A DNA stretch of 64,000 nucleotides from Qipengyuania psychrotolerans. GTDB taxonomy: Bacteria; Pseudomonadota; Alphaproteobacteria; Sphingomonadales; Sphingomonadaceae. This document shows, piece after piece, positions 60,618-64,000 of this stretch. A model generated the notes under the pieces. That model saw only the letters and a program-made list of their open reading frames with translations, ran no database searches and had not been told where the DNA came from. A program made the translations under genes and the position numbers. The stretch's first letter is position 1, and each line of letters begins with the position of its first letter. The stretch spans positions 806,001 to 870,000 of the forward strand of contig NZ_CP081297.1 of NCBI RefSeq assembly GCF_019711355.1. Reading direction: 5' to 3'.

Positions 60618-61997
60618 ATGACACAATTTTCAGACCTCGGGCTTTCGCAGCCCGTGCTTCAAGCGCTTGACCTCAAGGGCTACACCGAACCCACTCCCAT
60701 TCAGGCGCAGGCTATCCCGCCAGTGCTCTCGGGGCGCGACCTCATGGGTATCGCGCAGACCGGTACCGGCAAGACCGCAGCTTTCATGCTGCCCAGCATC
60801 GACCGCCTCCGTGAGGCCGAAAACCAGACTCCGTTTAAGTCCTGCCGTATGCTGGTGCTTGCACCGACGCGCGAACTGGCTGGCCAGATCGCCGAAAGCG
60901 CCAAGGATTACGGCCAATTGGCAGGCCTGAAGGTCCACTCGATCGTCGGCGGCACGTCCGTCAACAAGGACCGCAACAAGCTGCACCGCGGCACCGACAT
61001 CCTCGTCGCGACGCCCGGCCGCCTGCTCGACCTGATCGACCAGAAGGCGTTCACGCTGGACAAGGTTGAGATCCTCGTTCTCGACGAAGCGGACCAGATG
61101 CTCGACCTCGGCTTCATCCACGCTCTGCGCCGGATCAGCCAGCTCGTGCCGGAACAGCGCCAGACGCTGTTCTTCAGCGCCACCATGCCGAGCCAGATCA
61201 AGGAACTTGTCGGCAAATATTGCCGCAATCCTGTGACTGTCAGCGTCACGCCCGAAAGCTCGACCGCTGAACGCATCGACCAGTATCTCTTCATGGTACA
61301 GCAGGACGAGAAGCAAACGTTGCTCGAAATGATGCTGTCCGAACGCCATCAGGTTCCGGGCAAGTTCGAACGCGTGCTGATCTTCGCGCGTACGAAGCAC
61401 GGCTGCGACCGTGTCGTGAAGAAGCTTGCTCAAGTCGGTATCCCGGCCAATGCCATCCATGGTAACAAGAGCCAGCCCCAGCGCGAGCGGGCCCTGAACG
61501 AATTCAAGCGGGCCAAGACACCGATCCTGATCGCCACGGATGTCGCCGCGCGCGGGATCGACATTCCGGGCGTCAGCCACGTCATCAATTACGAACTGCC
61601 CAATGTGCCGGAACAGTATGTTCACCGCATTGGCCGTACCGCACGCGCAGGCCGCGACGGTGTGGCCATCGCATTCTGCGCCGAGGACGAACGCGATTAT
61701 CTCAAGGATATTCGCAAGAAAACCGACGCGGAATTCGAACGTCTGCCGCTGCCCGACAATTTCCGAGCAGTCGTGGAAGGCGTCGGCCCGACCAAGCGCG
61801 CAGCGCCGGGCCAGCGCATGGCCAAGCCCAAGGTGCGCCCCACCGGCGGCGCAGCGAAGAAGCCCAAGCCCAAGAACAAGCACCCCAACCGTGCAGGCGC
61901 ACCCAATCGCGATGGCGCGAGCGGCGGCGGGCAGGCGCGTGGCGGACGTCCCGGCGGCAATCGCCGCCGGAGGTCGGGTGCCAGTCGCACGGCATAA
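60618..61997 (+). CDS. DEAD-box RNA helicase (RhlE-like)
   Basis: ATP-dependent RNA helicase of 459 residues. Motifs in order: the Q motif region (GYTEPTPIQAQAIP), motif I AQTGTGKTA, motif II VLDEADQML, motif III SAT, and motif VI HRIGRTARAGR. The C-terminal tail (from about 385) is rich in Lys, Pro, Gly and Arg, typical of RhlE-type enzymes that act in ribosome assembly and cold adaptation. An ATG 12 bases upstream (60606) is possible. Confidence 0.94.
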   Translation: MTQFSDLGLSQPVLQALDLKGYTEPTPIQAQAIPPVLSGRDLMGIAQTGTGKTAAFMLPSIDRLREAENQTPFKSCRMLVLAPTRELAGQIAESAKDYGQLAGLKVHSIVGGTSVNKDRNKLHRGTDILVATPGRLLDLIDQKAFTLDKVEILVLDEADQMLDLGFIHALRRISQLVPEQRQTLFFSATMPSQIKELVGKYCRNPVTVSVTPESSTAERIDQYLFMVQQDEKQTLLEMMLSERHQVPGKFERVLIFARTKHGCDRVVKKLAQVGIPANAIHGNKSQPQRERALNEFKRAKTPILIATDVAARGIDIPGVSHVINYELPNVPEQYVHRIGRTARAGRDGVAIAFCAEDERDYLKDIRKKTDAEFERLPLPDNFRAVVEGVGPTKRAAPGQRMAKPKVRPTGGAAKKPKPKNKHPNRAGAPNRDGASGGGQARGGRPGGNRRRRSGASRTA

Positions 61998-62023
61998 AAG
62001 ATGAAATGCTGGATAGTGCGGAG

Positions 62024-62047
62024 CCGCCGGTGCATATACGCCGGCGG
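62024..62047. terminator. GC-rich hairpin after the helicase gene
   Basis: CCGCCGG (62024-62030) and CCGGCGG (62041-62047) with a 10-base loop. It is followed by CCCCC rather than T, so strength as a terminator is uncertain. Confidence 0.5.
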
Positions 62048-62073
62048 TCCCCCAGCCCTACGAAAGTAGTTCA

Positions 62074-62760
62074 ATGGAATCCGACATGAAGCCGGTTGTT
62101 TCGCCCATCAACAGGATCCAGCACAATCTGGTTGCTCGTGTCGAGCGGCGTGCATTGGACTGGCTATGTGCTCATCTGCCGCGTCAAATTTCCCCCGACA
62201 TGCTGACCGCATTCGGGATGTTCGGCGCTGTGCTCGTATTTGCTGGTTACATTGGCAGCAATGCTGACCGGGACTGGTTGTGGCTGGTTGTTGCAGGCTA
62301 CATTGTTCATTGGTTCGGAGATTCACTCGACGGCAGTGTGGCGCGCTTTCGCAAGATCGAACGGCCACGTTACGGCTACTTCCTCGATCACAGCTGCGAC
62401 GGGTTTGCGACCACACTGCTTGTGGTGGGAATTGGCCTGACGCCCTATGTTTTGCTCGAGGTCGCGCTTGTCGCTTTGGCAGGGTATCTGCTCATGTCCA
62501 TCCATGCCTTCCTGTCAGTCAAAGTGATGGGTGAACTGCGTCTGTCCTATATGAATGCCGGGCCAACCGAGCTCCGGCTGGTCCTGATCGCGCTGACGAT
62601 GTCCATGTATTTTGTCGGTCATGAAGCGCCGGTAGTCGGGTATCTCAATCCTTTCGATTTGTTCGTTGGCGGAGTTGGCCTGCTTTTGATTGTGCTATTT
62701 GCGGTGCAAACTGCACAAGTCGCAAGACGTCTCGCGGCGGAGGAGCCTCCGCTTAACTAG
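62074..62760 (+). CDS. CDP-alcohol phosphatidyltransferase family protein
   Basis: Membrane enzyme of 228 residues with about five or six helices. The signature D(x2)DG(x2)AR(x8)G(x3)D(x3)D is complete in the GDSLDGSVARFRKIERPRYG and YFLDHSCDG blocks. It transfers a phosphatidyl group from CDP-diacylglycerol to an alcohol acceptor, or a related activated alcohol; the acceptor cannot be read off. An ATG at 62086 would shorten it by four residues. Confidence 0.88.
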   Translation: MESDMKPVVSPINRIQHNLVARVERRALDWLCAHLPRQISPDMLTAFGMFGAVLVFAGYIGSNADRDWLWLVVAGYIVHWFGDSLDGSVARFRKIERPRYGYFLDHSCDGFATTLLVVGIGLTPYVLLEVALVALAGYLLMSIHAFLSVKVMGELRLSYMNAGPTELRLVLIALTMSMYFVGHEAPVVGYLNPFDLFVGGVGLLLIVLFAVQTAQVARRLAAEEPPLN

Positions 62761-62837
62761 GACGCGTTCGTAACTGCGCGCTTGGCAAACGCCTATCGGA
62801 TAGCGATATCGCCCCCTCACGCTGACAGGAGCGCCGC

Positions 62838-64000
62838 ATGGCCGAGACCGATTACGACTTTGACCTTTTCACTATCGGTGCTGGCTCGGGTGGCGTTCGC
62901 GCCAGCCGGGTCTCGGCTGCTCATGGGGCCAGGGTCGCGATTGCGGAGGAGCACCGCGTAGGCGGCACCTGCGTCATCCGCGGCTGCGTGCCGAAAAAGA
63001 TGCTCGTCTACGGCGCGCATTTTGCCGAAGATCTCGAGGACTGCCAGAAGTTCGGGTGGGAAATCGAAGGCAAGAGCTTCGACTGGAAGAAACTGCGCGA
63101 CAATGTGCTGGCCGACGTCGACCGGCTCGAAGGCGCCTATACCGAGACGTTGGAAAACCACGACGTCACGATCTTTCACGAGCGGGCCGAGATAACCGGG
63201 CCGCACGAGATCACTCTGGCCAGCGGCAAGAAGGTCACTGCAAAGCACATCCTTATCGCCACCGGCGCGCGTCCGCGGATGCCCGAATGCCAGGGTGCAG
63301 AGCACGCGATCAGCTCGAACGAGGCATTCCATCTCGATGAGCTTCCGAAGAAGATCATTATCGCAGGCGGCGGATATATCGCCAACGAATTTGCCGGTAT
63401 TTTCAACGAATTCGGCTGCAAGGTCGATATCGTCAATCGCGGCGATACCTTGCTGCGTAGCTATGACGAGGCGGTGCGCGACCGCTTGCTGCAGATTTCG
63501 ATCATGAAGGGGATCAACTTCCGCTTCAACACGACCTTCGAATACATCAAGCCGTGCGAAGACGGCGGATATTTCGTGAAGCTTTCCGACGGCGAGGAAG
63601 AACATGCCGACCTCGTCATGTTTGCGGTTGGACGTCTTCCCAACACCGAAGGTCTCGGCCTCGAGAATGCGGGCGTCGAACTGGGCGACAATGGCGAGAT
63701 CAAGGTCGACAAGTTCAGCAAGACGAGCGCCGATCACATTTATGCCGTTGGCGATGTGACCGACCGCGTCCAGCTTACCCCCGTTGCCATTCGCGAAGGC
63801 CAGGCCTTTGCCGATACAGTCTTCGGCGGCTGCGATCCGATTGCCGTGGATCATAGCTGCATTCCCAGCGCAGTATTCAGCCACCCGCCCATCGCGGCAG
63901 TCGGCATGACCGAGGGCGAAGCGAAGAACAAGCTCGGCAGCGTCAAGGTTTATCTGTCCGATTTCCGTCCCATGAAGAACGTCCTTGCAGGCCGCAACGA
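62838..64000 (+). CDS. gor: Glutathione-disulfide reductase, partial (cut by window edge)
   Basis: NADPH-dependent flavoprotein, open to the right edge (387 codons here; a full protein is about 450). The FAD-binding GAGSGGVRASR lies near residue 15, and the redox disulfide is in GGTCVIRGCVPKKM. The NADPH-binding GGGYIANEFAGI and the GDVTDRVQLTPVAI block are intact. Start ATG at 62838 with an AGGAG site. It keeps glutathione reduced; together with trxB this supplies thiol redox power. Confidence 0.95.
   Translation, partial: MAETDYDFDLFTIGAGSGGVRASRVSAAHGARVAIAEEHRVGGTCVIRGCVPKKMLVYGAHFAEDLEDCQKFGWEIEGKSFDWKKLRDNVLADVDRLEGAYTETLENHDVTIFHERAEITGPHEITLASGKKVTAKHILIATGARPRMPECQGAEHAISSNEAFHLDELPKKIIIAGGGYIANEFAGIFNEFGCKVDIVNRGDTLLRSYDEAVRDRLLQISIMKGINFRFNTTFEYIKPCEDGGYFVKLSDGEEEHADLVMFAVGRLPNTEGLGLENAGVELGDNGEIKVDKFSKTSADHIYAVGDVTDRVQLTPVAIREGQAFADTVFGGCDPIAVDHSCIPSAVFSHPPIAAVGMTEGEAKNKLGSVKVYLSDFRPMKNVLAGRN

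Noticed and set aside
60630..61883. 417-codon minus-strand frame opposite the DEAD-box helicase
   Set aside because: Mirror frame without support.
1..64000. Search for CRISPR arrays, IS ends, phage genes, tRNA or rRNA genes
   Set aside because: No repeated spacer arrays, transposases, integrases, or tRNA-like cloverleaf in intergenic gaps were seen; the gaps are too short for most.

Overview
The window is a gene-dense, GC-rich stretch of an alphaproteobacterial chromosome. It most likely comes from Sphingomonadales, perhaps the Erythrobacteraceae. This is inferred from gene content: C4-type 5-aminolevulinate synthase, a MucR/Ros regulator, an alpha-type Fur without CXXC pairs, class II DAHP synthase, the carboxyspermidine polyamine route, and the orders phoH-ybeY-corC and lepB-rnc-era. 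I see no phage, transposon, CRISPR array, rRNA or tRNA. No gap between genes exceeds about 210 bases. Sixty-one protein genes are called; the last, glutathione reductase, runs off the right edge.

Layout. 0-8.3 kb: a Tat-exported serine hydrolase, NudC and a DsbA/FrnE protein; a YjiH membrane protein; DUF1489; MgtE; cyclophilin; MiaB. 8.3-16.7 kb: a lipoprotein, phoH-ybeY-corC, a LysR regulator, then a leftward block of tsaB, rimI, mucR, fur and an acyltransferase, with a RutE-like nitroreductase and an Nfu protein. 16.8-22.4 kb: an M16 protease, DAHP synthase and a diguanylate cyclase. 22.5-25.5 kb: a two-gene ergothioneine unit (egtB-egtD) and a membrane-anchored retropepsin. 25.5-29.9 kb: a coupled trehalose operon (otsB, GH15, otsA) facing a lone receiver protein. 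30-33.8 kb: a phosphatase, TrxB, two MAPEG proteins and a threonine dehydratase. 33.8-43 kb: three polyamine enzymes (carboxyspermidine dehydrogenase, carboxyspermidine decarboxylase, ornithine decarboxylase) interleaved with lipoproteins, an AraC regulator and a DUF3137/LemA pair. 43-51 kb: an MBL-like protein, a nitroreductase, an acyl-CoA synthetase, HemA, MurI, PlsY, DprA and an orphan AT-richer gene. 51-64 kb: TopA with a 60-residue basic partner, a MgtC/DUF4010 protein, era-rnc-lepB, pgi with a Ca2+/Na+ exchanger, a DEAD-box helicase, a CDP-alcohol phosphatidyltransferase and Gor.

The genome is compact. Many neighbours overlap by 4 bases (ATGA, GTGA or TTGA), and three convergent pairs end on one shared TTAA. 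Redox and stress functions are prominent: ergothioneine, TrxB, Gor, trehalose and polyamines.

No clearly new system (for example a defence island) is visible. The best leads are the EgtB active-site variant, the repeats at the promoter of a two-lipoprotein operon, the structured leader of ornithine decarboxylase, the terminator placed just before fur, and the GcrA-like mini-protein coupled to topA.
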